A DNA stretch of 64,000 nt from an uncultured Selenomonadales bacterium (GCA_946407015.1 CAMJML010000005.1:124001-188000), one strand, 5' to 3'; shown: positions 41,013 through 50,950, numbered from the stretch's first letter. Notes: generated by a model from the sequence alone, not told the origin. A program made the numbers and translations.

Positions 41013-41711
41013 ATGTCTATCAAACAAAATCTGAATCAAATCATGGCTAATATTGATTTAGCCGTTAAGCGATCGATGGTGGTACGCCCTGGTGATCAGG
41101 TGAAGTTGATAGCTGTAACAAAAAATCAAGATGTTGAAGCTATGCGTGAGGCTATCGATAACGGGATAACAGCGATAGGTGAAAACCGGGTTCAAGAGGT
41201 TTTACAGAAATTGCCTGTTTTGGCGCGTGCTGTAGAATGTCACTTGATTGGACATCTTCAAAGCAATAAGGTCCGCCAGATCTTGCCGACCGTAGATTTA
41301 ATTCATTCTGTGGACAGCTATCGATTAGCTGCGGAAATTAACAGGGTTGCCGCTAAGCTGGGGAAAAGACAGGATGTTCTTATTCAAGTCAATGTTGCGG
41401 GTGAAGTGACAAAATTTGGGGTTTTACCAGAGCAGACGATAGACTTGGCGAAGGCTTTGAATGAGCTTAAACAGGTTCGCTTGTGTGGACTTATGACGAT
41501 AGCACCACATGTTGAAAATCCTGAGATGGTTAGGCCAATTTTTAAGAAATTATATCAGCTATTCATGGAGCTTCAAGCCATGCAGCTTGAACATACCGAT
41601 ATACAATGGTTATCCATGGGGATGACGAATGATTATATGATTGCAATTGAAGAAGGCGCCAATTTGGTACGGGTTGGTACAGGGATATTTGGTGCACGTC
41701 AATATGAATAG
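41013..41711 (+). CDS. yggS: PLP homeostasis protein YggS/YlmE
   Basis: A 232-aa PLP-binding TIM-barrel protein (PLPBP/YBL036C family). The PLP lysine is in LIAVTKNQDVEAMREAI; further motifs are IGENRVQEVLQK, HLIGHLQSNKVRQILP and LSMGMTNDYMIAIEEGAN. GGAGG precedes ATG 41013. As in B. subtilis it precedes sepF, and it corresponds to ylmE. Confidence 0.94.
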   Translation: MSIKQNLNQIMANIDLAVKRSMVVRPGDQVKLIAVTKNQDVEAMREAIDNGITAIGENRVQEVLQKLPVLARAVECHLIGHLQSNKVRQILPTVDLIHSVDSYRLAAEINRVAAKLGKRQDVLIQVNVAGEVTKFGVLPEQTIDLAKALNELKQVRLCGLMTIAPHVENPEMVRPIFKKLYQLFMELQAMQLEHTDIQWLSMGMTNDYMIAIEEGANLVRVGTGIFGARQYE

Positions 41712-41724
41712 GGAGGACGCATCG

Positions 41725-42168
41725 ATGAAATTGTTGGAAAAAGTATGGGGTAGCTTAGGGCTGTTTGAACAAGTTGAGACTGAATTAGAGCCACAAGCAC
41801 AAACTAAGCCGGAAGAAGTCCCTGAAGCAAAGAACCGAAAATCGAGTAATTTGGTTAATCTGCCAACTGCGGCTGCCCAAAAGCAAATTAAGGTTATGGT
41901 TGTTGAACCATTTACCTTTGATGATGCCCAGCATGTGGCCGATCATCTGAAAAACCGAAAACCAGTGGTTGTGAACTTTGAAAATACGGATAAAGATGTA
42001 GCAAAACGAATGATTGATTTTATTAGTGGTACAACTTATGCATTAGGAGGATCCATACAAAAGGTTGGCAATCATATCTTTTTGTGTGCGCCGAATAATG
42101 TTGATATTTCTTATAGTTCTCAGGAAGACGGTATGGACAAAGCGTTTATGCCTTGGACACAAAAGTAA
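41725..42168 (+). CDS. sepF: Cell division protein SepF
   Basis: A 147-aa protein. The N-terminal amphipathic helix MKLLEKVWGSLGLFEQ anchors to the membrane; a Gln/Pro/Glu-rich linker follows; the DUF552 core (about residues 55-140) has KVMVVEPFTFDDAQHVADHL and KRMIDFISGTTYALGGSIQK. SepF links FtsZ to the membrane in parallel with FtsA. GGGAGG precedes ATG 41725; the frame is open into yggS but that part is a shadow. Confidence 0.94.
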   Translation: MKLLEKVWGSLGLFEQVETELEPQAQTKPEEVPEAKNRKSSNLVNLPTAAAQKQIKVMVVEPFTFDDAQHVADHLKNRKPVVVNFENTDKDVAKRMIDFISGTTYALGGSIQKVGNHIFLCAPNNVDISYSSQEDGMDKAFMPWTQK

Positions 42169-42180
42169 GCAGGAGGAAGC

Positions 42181-42993
42181 ATGTTACAAGATAAAAAAAT
42201 AGGCTTTATTGGCGGCGGTGCCATGGCTGAAGCCTTAATTCGCGGGATTATTAATACAGGACTCATTCATCATCAGCAAATCGTTGTGAGCGATATTGTT
42301 CGTGAACGACGCGACTATTTAGCGCAAACCTATACAATTTCAACAGTAGCCGATACGGATAGTGTGGCGAAAAACTCAGATATTCTTTTTCTTGCCGTTA
42401 AACCGCAGGTTGTTAAAGCTGTCATGGAACAAATTAGCGGTTTGGTATCAACAAAAACGATTGTTGTGTCCATTGTTGCAGGCTTAACGCTGGCTACAAT
42501 GCAAGCGAAATTTCCTGGCTGTCCGATTATCCGTGTTATGCCCAATACTCCGATTGCAGTTGGGGCCGGAATGTCGGCGTTAGCATTAGGGAAGCTTGCA
42601 ACTCAGCAAGACAGCGAACTTGTTTCGCAAATTTTTTCATCCGCAGGTACGGTTGTAAATGTAGGTGAAGAATTAATGGATGCTGTGACCGGCCTATCGG
42701 GGAGCGGACCGGGTTATGGTTTTGTTATGATTGATGCTTTGACCGATGCAGGCGTGAAAGTTGGTTTATCACGTCAAACTTCCTTGGTGTTAGCTGCTCA
42801 GACACTTCTTGGTGCTGCCAAAATGGTCTTAGAAACTGGAGAACATCCTGCGAAATTGCGGGATATGGTTACCTCTCCGGGCGGTACGGCCATCACGGGT
42901 ATTCATGTTTTAGAGCAGAACGGAGTGCGCGCCGCGTTGATTGATGCTGTTGCTGCGGCTACAAAACGGTCACAGGAGATGGGGAAAAAATAA
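42181..42993 (+). CDS. proC: Pyrroline-5-carboxylate reductase
   Basis: A 270-aa NAD(P)H-dependent enzyme making proline from P5C. N-terminal GFIGGGAMAEALIRGI, middle RVMPNTPIAVGAGMSAL, and the C-terminal signature DMVTSPGGTAITGIHVLEQN are visible. CAGGAGG precedes ATG 42181. It replaces ylmG at this point of the cluster; ylmG/yggT is missing here. Together with the catabolic operon at 35.8-40.7 kb the window encodes both directions of the proline-P5C interconversion. Confidence 0.95.
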   Translation: MLQDKKIGFIGGGAMAEALIRGIINTGLIHHQQIVVSDIVRERRDYLAQTYTISTVADTDSVAKNSDILFLAVKPQVVKAVMEQISGLVSTKTIVVSIVAGLTLATMQAKFPGCPIIRVMPNTPIAVGAGMSALALGKLATQQDSELVSQIFSSAGTVVNVGEELMDAVTGLSGSGPGYGFVMIDALTDAGVKVGLSRQTSLVLAAQTLLGAAKMVLETGEHPAKLRDMVTSPGGTAITGIHVLEQNGVRAALIDAVAAATKRSQEMGKK

Positions 42994-42994
42994 A

Positions 42995-43780
42995 ATGAGT
43001 GACCGGGAAAAAATATTACGCTATTATCGTGCCAGTGGAGAAGATCAGACTGCCGCAAAATTACTGGATGCCGCCGAGTGGGTACTCCGTAGCCGCAAAT
43101 ATAAAGTTCTGGATTTTTATGATCCCTATGGATATTCTATTGCAGAGACTGTTGCTGCTCATTTTGGACAAATTGAGATATTGTCAAGTGGTGGATATTC
43201 AGGTGCTGAGCGTCAGCGGGTGGCTTTTATTCATCCAGAATTTAGAGGGCAAGCTGATTTCATGCTGGCTGCGCTTCAATTTTCCTGGGACGCGAGGTAT
43301 TATCACTTGGGCCATCGGGATGTTTTAGGCGCAGTGCTTGGTTTAGGTATTAAACGCGAGCTGATCGGTGATATCATGATGCTGGGCGATAGGGCTCAAA
43401 TGGTTGTTGATACGTCCATTGCGCAGTATGTACAAGCTAATATTACACAGATCGGGGCAGCAGCCATAACGGCAGAGTTCATAGAGTTGTCAGAGATTGC
43501 ACCACGTGAAGAAAAGGTGAAAGAAATCAAAACTACTGTTGCTTCCTTAAGGCTGGATGTAATTGCCGCTGCCGGATTTGGGGTTTCACGCAGTAAGATG
43601 GCAGATGAAATTGCGGCCGATAAAATAAAAGTAAACTGGCAACAGGTTAAGAGCAGCTCTCAAACCCTTAAGCAAGGAGATGTTATTTCCATGCGCGGAC
43701 GAGGGCGGGTTGAAGTGTATGAAGTTGTTGGACAGACCAAAAAAGGCCGAACTAGTATATTTCTCAAGCGATTTATTTAA
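42995..43780 (+). CDS. ylmH: YlmH-family RNA-binding protein (S4 domain)
   Basis: A 261-aa protein. An N-terminal domain (AAEWVLRSRKYKVLDFYDPY, HRDVLGAVLGLGIKRELIGD) precedes a C-terminal S4 domain (about 185-255; FGVSRSKMADEIAADKIKVN). Recent work links YlmH to ribosome-associated quality control by rescuing nascent-chain-tRNA on large subunits; rqcH is also in this window. ATG 42995 is 2 bp after the proC stop; the upstream part of the frame overlaps proC and is not used. Confidence 0.9.
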   Translation: MSDREKILRYYRASGEDQTAAKLLDAAEWVLRSRKYKVLDFYDPYGYSIAETVAAHFGQIEILSSGGYSGAERQRVAFIHPEFRGQADFMLAALQFSWDARYYHLGHRDVLGAVLGLGIKRELIGDIMMLGDRAQMVVDTSIAQYVQANITQIGAAAITAEFIELSEIAPREEKVKEIKTTVASLRLDVIAAAGFGVSRSKMADEIAADKIKVNWQQVKSSSQTLKQGDVISMRGRGRVEVYEVVGQTKKGRTSIFLKRFI

Positions 43781-43798
43781 GAAGATGGAGGTGCATTG

Positions 43799-44254
43799 AT
43801 GCTTACGCCGTTAGATATTCATAATAAAGAGTTTAAACGAGGTTTTCGTGGCTACAATGAAGACGAGGTTGATGAGTTTTTAGACCGGGTAGTCAAGGAT
43901 TATGAGCAATTATACCGGGAAAATCTAGATTTAAAAGAAACCATTGACCGGCTCAACAGTAAGTTGGAACATTTTCAACATATGGAAAATACTTTGCATA
44001 ATACACTGGTTATTGCACAGGAAACGGCTGAAGAGGTAAAATTAAACGCTAAAAAAGAAACTGAGCTCATGATTAAAGAAGGTGAGGTTCGTGCTCAGCG
44101 ATTAATTGATGAAGCGATGGCTAAAGTACGGAAAATGACTGCTGAGTATGAAGAACTTCAAAAACAGGCACAAGTTTACCGGACACGGATGCGTACATTG
44201 GTTCAGGCACAGCTCGAAATGCTAAAATCATCAGAAGAAGATGATGAGCATTAA
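43799..44254 (+). CDS. divIVA: Cell pole/septum protein DivIVA
   Basis: A 151-aa coiled-coil protein. The N-terminal crossed-loop domain MLTPLDIHNKEFKRGFRGYN, with exposed Phe and Arg for negative-curvature membranes, precedes coiled coils (EDEVDEFLDRVVKDYEQLYR; KMTAEYEELQKQAQVYRTRM). ATG 43799 is used since GGAGGTG ends 5 bp before it; a TTG at 43796 is too close. It overlaps yggU by 14 bp. Confidence 0.94.
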   Translation: MLTPLDIHNKEFKRGFRGYNEDEVDEFLDRVVKDYEQLYRENLDLKETIDRLNSKLEHFQHMENTLHNTLVIAQETAEEVKLNAKKETELMIKEGEVRAQRLIDEAMAKVRKMTAEYEELQKQAQVYRTRMRTLVQAQLEMLKSSEEDDEH

Positions 44255-44567
44255 TTTGAATGATTTACAGCTTGCAGAAGTAAGTGATGGTACAACTATA
44301 AAAGTTAGAATTCAGCCCAGGGCAAGCCGCAATACGATTGCGGGAATTCATGACGGCAGCCTTAAGCTGTTTTTGACATCTCCACCCGTTGACGGCGAAG
44401 CTAATCAAGCGTGTGTTGCTTTTTTAGCCGATTTTTTTGGTGTAGCTAAAAAGTCGGTGCAAATTATTTCGGGACATAAAAATCGCAAAAAAGTAGTTAA
44501 AGTTTTTGCTGTTGGCAAGGCGTTCGTGCTATCCAAGCTAAAGCTTTTGGGTGAAGCCAGATTGTGA
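44241..44567 (+). CDS. yggU: YggU/DUF167 family protein
   Basis: A 108-aa protein with the DUF167 hallmarks VRIQPRASRNTIAGIHDGSL and SPPVDGEANQACVAFLADFF, ending KNRKKVVKV. Function unknown. It begins inside the last codons of divIVA (ATGATG at 44241-44246; either could start), indicating translational coupling. It is the last gene before the ileS leader. Confidence 0.88.
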   Translation: MMSINLNDLQLAEVSDGTTIKVRIQPRASRNTIAGIHDGSLKLFLTSPPVDGEANQACVAFLADFFGVAKKSVQIISGHKNRKKVVKVFAVGKAFVLSKLKLLGEARL

Positions 44568-44640
44568 TTCTCTATTCAGCTAAGAAATGTGATGATGCAA
44601 GGAAATATCTTAAAAATTTTGTTTATGGCCTTTGAATCGT

Positions 44641-44669
44641 TTGACTAAGTATTGCTAATTTTGTATAAT
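44641..44669 (+). promoter_or_regulatory. Sigma-A promoter of ileS
   Basis: TTGACT (44641-44646) and TATAAT (44664-44669) are separated by exactly 17 bp, just upstream of the T-box leader. Confidence 0.88.
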
Positions 44670-44675
44670 ACTTTT

Positions 44676-44934
44676 AGCAATTGCAAAGTGCCAGCAAGTA
44701 ATGATGGAGACAGTAGTCAACGTGATTTCAAAAGCGAGCCAGGGAACGGTGAAAGCCTGGTAGAATAGCTCTGACGAATATCACTCCGGAACTGCAAAAT
44801 CGAAACAAGTAGATGATGTCGTTTGACGAGCGTTAATCGTTACAAAGTGACCTATTGGGTCATTAGGGTGGTACCACGGGAATAACTTCTCGTCCCTTTG
44901 GGATGAGAGGTTTTTTATTTTTGGAGGTGTTATT
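44676..44934 (+). promoter_or_regulatory. T-box leader (isoleucine specifier)
   Basis: The leader carries the T-box AGGGTGGTACCACGGG (44865-44880), stem-I elements (GAGCCAGGGAACGGTG around 44740) and a terminator stem 44885-44896/44900-44911 with T6. The specifier is probably ATC at 44780-44782 (GAATATCACTCC), the isoleucine codon. Uncharged tRNA-Ile should pair with the specifier and T-box and prevent termination before ileS. The 367 bp between yggU and ileS are fully explained by promoter and leader. Confidence 0.95.
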
Positions 44935-47724
44935 TTGGATTATAGCAAGACATTAAATTTACCCAATACCGATTTTCCGATGCGCGGCAATTTACCGGAG
45001 CGCGAACCGCAAACACTGGAATATTGGCAAAATCATAAGATTTATGAAAAACGCCTGCAACAGGCTCAGGGCAAAGAAAAATTCATTTTACATGATGGAC
45101 CGCCTTATGCGAATGGAAATATTCATATTGGAACGGCGTTAAATAAAATACTAAAGGATATTATTGTAAAATATAAGTCTTTATGTGGCTATGATGCGCC
45201 TTATGTACCTGGCTGGGATACTCATGGACTGCCGATTGAGCATGCGGCAATCAAAATTTTGGGGCTTAACCGCCACGAACTCAATCCATTGGATTTACGA
45301 CGGGAATGTAAAGAATATGCATTGAAGTGCCTGGATATGCAGCGCGAAGATTTTAAACGTTTGGGAGTAAACGGAGATTGGGATAATCCTTATATTACCC
45401 TGCGTCCTGAATATGAAGCCAAGCAAATCGAAGTTTTTGGCGAAATGGCCAAAAAAGGCTATATTTATAAAGGACTAAAAACTGTTTACTGGTGCACATC
45501 TTGCGAGACTGCACTGGCCGAAGCTGAAATTGAATATGCCGAGAAAAAATCACATGCTATTTTTGTTAAGTTTCCTTTAGTTGATGATAAAGGTAATCTT
45601 CCGGTAGGGATTAGTCCAGAACAGGTTTTTGCAGTGATCTGGACGACTACACCTTGGACTCTGCCGGCCAATGTCGCTATAGCAGTCCATCCGGAGCTTG
45701 AATACGCCTGGGTCGAAGCCAATGGTGAAGTCTATCTTATGGCCGAAGGCTTACTTGCCACTGTTGCAAAAGAGACGGGGATAGAAAGCTTTGCTATTCT
45801 TGCCACCGTCAAAGGGGCAGACCTTGAAGGCATGGTTTTTGCTCATCCATTTATGGACAGGGAATCCACGATTGTCTTAGCGGACTATGTCACATTAGAA
45901 CAAGGTACAGGCTGTGTACATACAGCGCCCGGGCATGGTCAAGAGGACTTTGAAACAGGAATTCGCTATAAATTACCGATTATTAACCCTGTCGATGCTG
46001 CTGGCCGCTTTACAAAAGAGGCAGGTAAGTTCCAGGGCTTAGCTGTTCACGATGCTAATGTTCCGATTATTAAAGAATTGGCTGAACGGACCATGTTGTT
46101 AGGTAAAGGCTCCATCAAACACCAATATGCCCATTGCTGGCGCTGCAAGAGCCCAATCATTTATCGGGCTACAGAGCAATGGTTTGCCTCAATCGACGGA
46201 TTTAGAGAGCAGGCTTTGGCGGCAATCGCTCAGTCGAAATGGGTACCTACCTGGGGCGAGGACCGTATTCATAATATGGTGGCTGACCGCCATGATTGGT
46301 GCATCTCCCGACAGAGAGTGTGGGGGGTCCCCATTCCGATTTTCTATTGCACAAGTTGTAACGGACATATTATCAATGACACGACGATTGGTGCAGTTAA
46401 AGACTTGTTTTGCCAACAGGGCTCAGATGCTTGGTGGGCGAAAAGTGCCAAAGAAATTTTACCAACTGACTTTAGTTGTCCTCATTGCGGGCATCAAGAG
46501 TTCCGCAAGGAAAGCGACATTATGGATGTTTGGTTTGATAGTGGTTCAAGCCATGCTGCAGTACTTAAACAACGCCAGGAACTGCAATGGCCGGCTGATC
46601 TTTATCTCGAAGGAAGTGACCAGCACCGGGGCTGGTTTCAGTCCTCACTGCTTACGTCAGTAGCAACGACTGGGACGGCTCCTTATAAAACAGTCTTGAC
46701 CCATGGCTTTGTCGTGGATGGCGAAGGACGCAAAATGTCAAAATCCATTGGTAACACTATTTATCCACAAGATGTTATCAAAAAATATGGCGCAGATATT
46801 TTAAGGCTTTGGGTTGCCTCGGCGGATTATCAAGCTGATATCCGAATTTCTAATGATATCTTAAAGCAAATGTCTGAAGTATATCGTAAAATTCGTAACA
46901 CTTTCCGCTATATTCTAGGAAATATCCATGATTTTAACCCTGCCAAAGATAAAGTAGCGTATTCGCAATTGCTGGAAATTGACCAATGGGCACTTTTGCG
47001 ATTGGAACAGGTTCGCGAACGCGTGACCAAAGCCTATGAAAGCTATGAGTTCCATTTGCTTTACCATACCATCCATAATTTCTGTGCAGTCGATCTCAGT
47101 GCCATCTATCTGGATATTTTAAAAGACAGACTGTATACTTCTTTGCCGAATTCTGTCGAACGCCGTGCGGCTCAGACTGTCATGTATGAAATCCTGACGA
47201 CGTTGGTTACTTTGGTAGCACCGGTACTGACCTTTTCCGCCGAGGAAGTATGGCAGTACATGCCGAAAGACTCAGATATGGCCGAAAGTGTGCAATTGGC
47301 CCAATGGCCGGCTGCTCATCCTGAATATCTTGATGCTGCGCTCGAAGCTAAATGGGAACAAATTCTGACTCTGCGTGGTGAAATTACCAAGGCATTGGAA
47401 ACCGCAAGACGTAATAAGGTCATCGGACATTCTTTGGATGCTACGGTTCAAGTTTATGCAGGCCCTTCAGAGTTTGCCTTACTAGATTCGATTCAGCAAG
47501 ATTTAGCGACTATCTTGATTGTTTCAAAGGCGAGCATTCATGAAAAGACTCAAAATGCTCCAGTTGATGCCTATCGGTCTCCAGAGCTGGATTTAGCGGT
47601 AGCTGTTGCTCCAGCAACCGGTGAGAAATGTGAACGTTGCTGGATTTACTGCGATACAGTGGGCACTGTTAGTGAGCATGAGCAGTTATGTGAGCGTTGT
47701 GCCAGTGTTGTAAAAAAATTATAA
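44935..47724 (+). CDS. ileS: Isoleucyl-tRNA synthetase
   Basis: A 929-aa class I synthetase. [19 protein letters not shown] holds the HIGH-type signature (HIGT here); the CP1 editing domain ([20 protein letters not shown]) hydrolyses misacylated Val; KMSKS is in [14 protein letters not shown]; the C-terminal zinc site is CERCWIYC...CERC. TTG 44935 follows GGAGGTG. Expression is controlled by the T-box leader directly upstream. Confidence 0.97.
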   Translation: MDYSKTLNLPNTDFPMRGNLPEREPQTLEYWQNHKIYEKRLQQAQGKEKFILHDGPPYANGNIHIGTALNKILKDIIVKYKSLCGYDAPYVPGWDTHGLPIEHAAIKILGLNRHELNPLDLRRECKEYALKCLDMQREDFKRLGVNGDWDNPYITLRPEYEAKQIEVFGEMAKKGYIYKGLKTVYWCTSCETALAEAEIEYAEKKSHAIFVKFPLVDDKGNLPVGISPEQVFAVIWTTTPWTLPANVAIAVHPELEYAWVEANGEVYLMAEGLLATVAKETGIESFAILATVKGADLEGMVFAHPFMDRESTIVLADYVTLEQGTGCVHTAPGHGQEDFETGIRYKLPIINPVDAAGRFTKEAGKFQGLAVHDANVPIIKELAERTMLLGKGSIKHQYAHCWRCKSPIIYRATEQWFASIDGFREQALAAIAQSKWVPTWGEDRIHNMVADRHDWCISRQRVWGVPIPIFYCTSCNGHIINDTTIGAVKDLFCQQGSDAWWAKSAKEILPTDFSCPHCGHQEFRKESDIMDVWFDSGSSHAAVLKQRQELQWPADLYLEGSDQHRGWFQSSLLTSVATTGTAPYKTVLTHGFVVDGEGRKMSKSIGNTIYPQDVIKKYGADILRLWVASADYQADIRISNDILKQMSEVYRKIRNTFRYILGNIHDFNPAKDKVAYSQLLEIDQWALLRLEQVRERVTKAYESYEFHLLYHTIHNFCAVDLSAIYLDILKDRLYTSLPNSVERRAAQTVMYEILTTLVTLVAPVLTFSAEEVWQYMPKDSDMAESVQLAQWPAAHPEYLDAALEAKWEQILTLRGEITKALETARRNKVIGHSLDATVQVYAGPSEFALLDSIQQDLATILIVSKASIHEKTQNAPVDAYRSPELDLAVAVAPATGEKCERCWIYCDTVGTVSEHEQLCERCASVVKKL

Positions 47725-47732
47725 GATTTACT

Positions 47733-47762
47733 AACCGGGGTTAAACACCCCGGTTTTTTTTT
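47733..47762 (+). terminator. Terminator after ileS
   Basis: AACCGGGGT (47733-47741) pairs with ACCCCGGTT (47747-47755), then a T run. Confidence 0.9.
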
Positions 47763-47798
47763 ATTATTATGGTAATAATAGCGAATGGAGGAATGGTT

Positions 47799-48095
47799 AT
47801 GGAACGCTCATCAAAAGAAGAGTTTATGGGAAAGCAGGTTCAACGCCTAGTCCACCATCTTGAATCAATGCGAATTGCTGAATATGTTGAATTGTTGCAG
47901 CGACCAGCAAGGTTGATTTTTATGAATTTCGTTGCCGGATTGGCACGAGGGTTAGGGATTGCGATTGGAGCTACTCTAATATTTGCTCTGATGGTCGAAT
48001 TTCTGCGAAGGCTTATCATGTTGAATATTCCGGGTATTGGCAGCTTTATCGCTGAAATTGTCCAAATCGTGGAATTAAAGAATGGAAAGTTTTAA
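47799..48095 (+). CDS. DUF5665-type small membrane protein
   Basis: A 98-aa protein with a charged N-terminal helix (EEFMGKQVQRLVHHLESMRI) and a membrane segment (NFVAGLARGLGIAIGATLIF onward). The layout fits DUF5665. ATG 47799 is chosen because GGAGG (47787-47791) is 7 bp before it; the ATGs upstream overlap that site. Function unknown. Confidence 0.75.
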   Translation: MERSSKEEFMGKQVQRLVHHLESMRIAEYVELLQRPARLIFMNFVAGLARGLGIAIGATLIFALMVEFLRRLIMLNIPGIGSFIAEIVQIVELKNGKF

Positions 48096-48129
48096 ATTTT
48101 GCAAAGCGACGGAAAAAGGAGATGAAAGA

Positions 48130-48657
48130 ATGACGAAGGATATTTTTGATTGTATGCGAGAGAGCCATTCTGTTCGTATTTTTAAGCAAGAAGAAATTCC
48201 GGATGCGACGTTAACACGAATTTTAGAGGCAGGTTGCTGGGCGCCTAGTGCTGGTAATTTGCAGCCATGGTATTTTTATGTTGTTAAGAACCAGCAAGTT
48301 AAAGATAAAATTGCTGATGTATGTTATGATCAAAAGCAGATTCAAGAAGCACCTGTTTGTCTTGTTATCATGGCTGATCCATCCCGTTCCAATGAGCAAT
48401 ATGGTGAACGGGGAGCACAATTGTATTGTTTACAGGATACTGCAGCTGCTGCTGAGAATATCATTTTAGCGGCAGATGCCCTGGGAATCAGCAGTTGCTG
48501 GGTTGGTGCATTTGATGAGCGCAAGGTTCAACAAGCGGTAGAAGCTCCGCCCAGATTGCGTGCTGTAGCAATTATTTGCTTAGGATATAGTAATGAACAA
48601 ACGGTAAAGCCTAAAGAACGATACAGAGTGGCTGAAGTGACAAAGATTATTCATTAG
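48130..48657 (+). CDS. Nitroreductase family protein
   Basis: A 175-aa FMN-dependent nitroreductase-fold protein: MRESHSVRIFKQEEIPDATL at the start, WAPSAGNLQPWYFYVV (FMN-binding) and ...ILAADALGISSCWVGAFDER near the end. It reduces small molecules with NAD(P)H; the substrate is not predictable. AAGGAG precedes ATG 48130. The preceding gene's stop lies in its leader, so they may be cotranscribed. Confidence 0.88.
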   Translation: MTKDIFDCMRESHSVRIFKQEEIPDATLTRILEAGCWAPSAGNLQPWYFYVVKNQQVKDKIADVCYDQKQIQEAPVCLVIMADPSRSNEQYGERGAQLYCLQDTAAAAENIILAADALGISSCWVGAFDERKVQQAVEAPPRLRAVAIICLGYSNEQTVKPKERYRVAEVTKIIH

Positions 48658-48668
48658 GAGGTTGCTCA

Positions 48669-49325
48669 GTGAATTCAGAAACTCTATCGAAGTTTAAGCA
48701 TAGGCTTGAGCAAGAACAAGAACGCTTGCAACAGCAAGTATTAAAACTTGAAGTATCCGGACTTGGCAATGAGATGCGGAATTCACTGGGGGAATTGTCC
48801 CTCTATGATAACCATCCGGCGGATATTGGGGATGAATTATTTGAGCGTAGTAAAGATGTTGCGCTGCGTGACAACGAAAACATCCTGCTTGCTAATGTAA
48901 AAAAGGCTTTGGACAAGATTAATCAGCACACTTATGGTTATTGTGAAAAATGCGGAAAACTGATTAATCTGGAAAGATTAGAGGCTATACCATGGGCTGA
49001 CCAATGTTTGAAATGTCAACAAGCTACAGAACAGTCGGAGGATCATGTAGACCGTCCTATTGAGGAAGAATTGCTAACACCTCCTTTTAAACGCAATTTT
49101 CTGGACCAAGACGATGAGAATTTTGTTGGCTTTGATGGAGAAGACTCCCTCCAAGCCGTTTTACGCTATGGAAGTTCAGATTCACCTCAGGATATTCCGG
49201 GAGCGAATGATTATGATCATCTATTTCCTAATAGCCATGAGCAACAAGGGATTGTTGACCGGGCGGATGCTATACCGGATGAGGCAAGCTCACGGAAAAA
49301 AAATCATAAAAAGGCCGAGCGTTAA
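48669..49325 (+). CDS. YteA-type TraR/DksA zinc-finger protein
   Basis: A 218-aa protein. An N-terminal coiled coil (FKHRLEQEQERLQQQVLKLE) and the motif NHPADIGDELFERSKDVALR lead to a DksA-type finger CEKCGKLINLERLEAIPWAD-QCLKC. The long acidic C-terminus (about 125-218) is typical of YteA proteins of spore formers, whose role is unknown. GTG 48669 follows AGGAGG. A weak terminator overlaps the stop. Confidence 0.87.
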   Translation: MNSETLSKFKHRLEQEQERLQQQVLKLEVSGLGNEMRNSLGELSLYDNHPADIGDELFERSKDVALRDNENILLANVKKALDKINQHTYGYCEKCGKLINLERLEAIPWADQCLKCQQATEQSEDHVDRPIEEELLTPPFKRNFLDQDDENFVGFDGEDSLQAVLRYGSSDSPQDIPGANDYDHLFPNSHEQQGIVDRADAIPDEASSRKKNHKKAER

Positions 49326-49347
49326 ACGGCTCGGTCTTTGTTGTTTT
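49311..49347 (+). terminator. Hairpin terminator after yteA-like gene
   Basis: GGCCGAGC (49313-49320) pairs with GCTCGGTC (49329-49336) with one G-T wobble, then TTTGTTGTTTT. Confidence 0.65.
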
Positions 49348-49413
49348 AAATAAAAGGCTAGCTTTATGTGCATGGAGAAGAATCGAAGAAATTCACAAAA
49401 AGGAGGTGGCTTA

Positions 49414-50115
49414 GTGCTATCAATCCCAGCAAGGAGTAGTTTTCTGCTAAAAATAGGGGTATTGATTTTAATTATAGCTGCCTACTTTTTTATACCGGGC
49501 ATCAAGGAATTTATTCTTACCGGGACGGGTTCTTTAAAAAATCGCCAATTTCATGAATTAAAAGAATTTGTATTGTCTTATGGTGTATGGGCACCTGTAA
49601 CAAGCATCGCATTGATGGCGACTCAATCACTAGTGCCTTTTGTACCTGGCTTACTCATTACAGTCACCAATGCCTGGATTTTTGGTTGGCAATATGGGGC
49701 AATCTATTCATGGCTTGGTGCACTTATCGGGGCTGTTCTGGATTTTGGCGTGGCGAGATGGTATGGCCGTCCTTTAGTTGAAAAGATAGTAAACCATAGA
49801 TATCTTCAAGCTATGGATGAACATTTGCATCAACATGGTATTTTGGCAGTGCTCATCACGCGCATCATACCGGTGCTGCCCTTTAAAGTAATCAGCTATG
49901 GTGCGGGTTTAACGATTATTCCGATTCGCCAATTTATTATTGCTACCGGTATTGGGCAGACCCCAGGGATTATCCTTTATTCCATTTTAGGGCAGAATTT
50001 ATTGCACAGCTTACAGGCAACACTAATCGTGACAGCCTTGTTAATTGTCGCAGCAATGCTGGTTTATTATTATCGAATGGATATCGAAAGATATTTTTAC
50101 GGAAATAATAAATAA
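49414..50115 (+). CDS. TVP38/TMEM64 (VTT domain) membrane protein
   Basis: A 233-aa polytopic protein of the SNARE-associated Golgi/DedA-like VTT family. The signature runs VPFVPGLLITVTNAWIFGWQ, GAVLDFGVARWYGR and ITRIIPVLPFKVISYGAGLT. Related proteins are lipid scramblases or flippases. GTG 49414 directly follows a perfect AAAGGAGGTG; the frame is open to 49366 but has no Shine-Dalgarno there. Confidence 0.88.
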   Translation: MLSIPARSSFLLKIGVLILIIAAYFFIPGIKEFILTGTGSLKNRQFHELKEFVLSYGVWAPVTSIALMATQSLVPFVPGLLITVTNAWIFGWQYGAIYSWLGALIGAVLDFGVARWYGRPLVEKIVNHRYLQAMDEHLHQHGILAVLITRIIPVLPFKVISYGAGLTIIPIRQFIIATGIGQTPGIILYSILGQNLLHSLQATLIVTALLIVAAMLVYYYRMDIERYFYGNNK

Positions 50116-50190
50116 TTCATTTGGTGATGAAACTCACACTATTTTTTTGAAAAAGCTGTTATGATGAGATTAGATGAGGAGGTGATTGAT

Positions 50191-50358
50191 ATGTACGTCA
50201 TAAACAGTGATTGCATTAAATGCGGAGCATGTGCAGCTGTATGCCCGGTTGGCGCAATTTCGGAGGGCGATCAACAATACATTATTGATGAGCAATGTAT
50301 TGATTGCGGCTCCTGTGCTGCCGTTTGTCCGGTAGGAGCAATTAGCTCAGGTGAATGA
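50191..50358 (+). CDS. 2[4Fe-4S] ferredoxin
   Basis: A 55-aa clostridial-type ferredoxin with two full CxxCxxCxxxCP motifs (CIKCGACAAVCPVGAI and CIDCGSCAAVCPVGAI), the internal duplication typical of the family. It is a soluble electron carrier for anaerobic metabolism. GAGGAGGTG precedes ATG 50191. A 16-bp terminator overlaps its stop. Confidence 0.95.
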   Translation: MYVINSDCIKCGACAAVCPVGAISEGDQQYIIDEQCIDCGSCAAVCPVGAISSGE

Positions 50359-50395
50359 ATAATAACAGCCCGAGTTTTCGGGCTGTTATTATTTT
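50358..50395. terminator. Terminator after ferredoxin gene
   Basis: 50358-50373 and 50378-50393 form a 16-bp perfect stem with a GTTT loop; T residues follow. Confidence 0.88.
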
Positions 50396-50512
50396 AACGA
50401 TGGTTTTGCAGTGAATTTCTTACTGCTTATTTACGTTTTGTTTAAATTTAGGTATGATATATAGTAATTATTCTAACCGTTGAGTTATGAAATTGGATAG
50501 GAGCGAGTGATA

Positions 50513-50950
50513 TTGCCGATATTATTATTAATTTTTGCTGTAGTGATGATCGATCAGTTTTCTAAATATTATATACAGTCTCATATGACATTAGGAATGT
50601 CACTGCCGGTTATTCCTAATATCTTTCATATAACCTACATACTCAATCCAGGAGCTGCTTTTGGCATATTAGAACACCAAACCATTGTCTTCATTATCAT
50701 AGCCCTTGGAATTATTGCTGCTGCGGTATATCTTTATCCCAGAATTCCGCAAAGTCATTATCCGTTGCGGATCGGGAGCGGCTTAATGGTAGGCGGAGCT
50801 ATTGGGAATGTCATTGACCGTATTAAAACAGGATATGTCATTGATTTTTTTGATTTCCGCATTTGGCCTGTTTTTAATGTTGCAGATATTGCTATCGTGT
50901 GTGGTGTGGCACTCATCATCTATTCTTTATTATTGTCATCAGAGCATTAA
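50513..50950 (+). CDS. lspA: Lipoprotein signal peptidase LspA
   Basis: A 145-aa membrane aspartic protease that removes signal peptides from prolipoproteins; one client, the binding lipoprotein, is encoded at 32714. Conserved boxes are DQFSKYYIQ, ILNPGAAFGI, GGAIGNVIDRI and VFNVADIAI, with the catalytic Asp pair in the last two. TTG 50513 is preferred since AGGAG (50499-50503) is 9 bp away; GTG 50507 would be too near. Confidence 0.93.
   Translation: MPILLLIFAVVMIDQFSKYYIQSHMTLGMSLPVIPNIFHITYILNPGAAFGILEHQTIVFIIIALGIIAAAVYLYPRIPQSHYPLRIGSGLMVGGAIGNVIDRIKTGYVIDFFDFRIWPVFNVADIAIVCGVALIIYSLLLSSEH

Noticed and set aside
40862-41050. 62-codon frame upstream of yggS
   Set aside because: TTG start with poor Shine-Dalgarno, overlaps the yggS start by 38 bp, and resembles no family. 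It remains barely possible.
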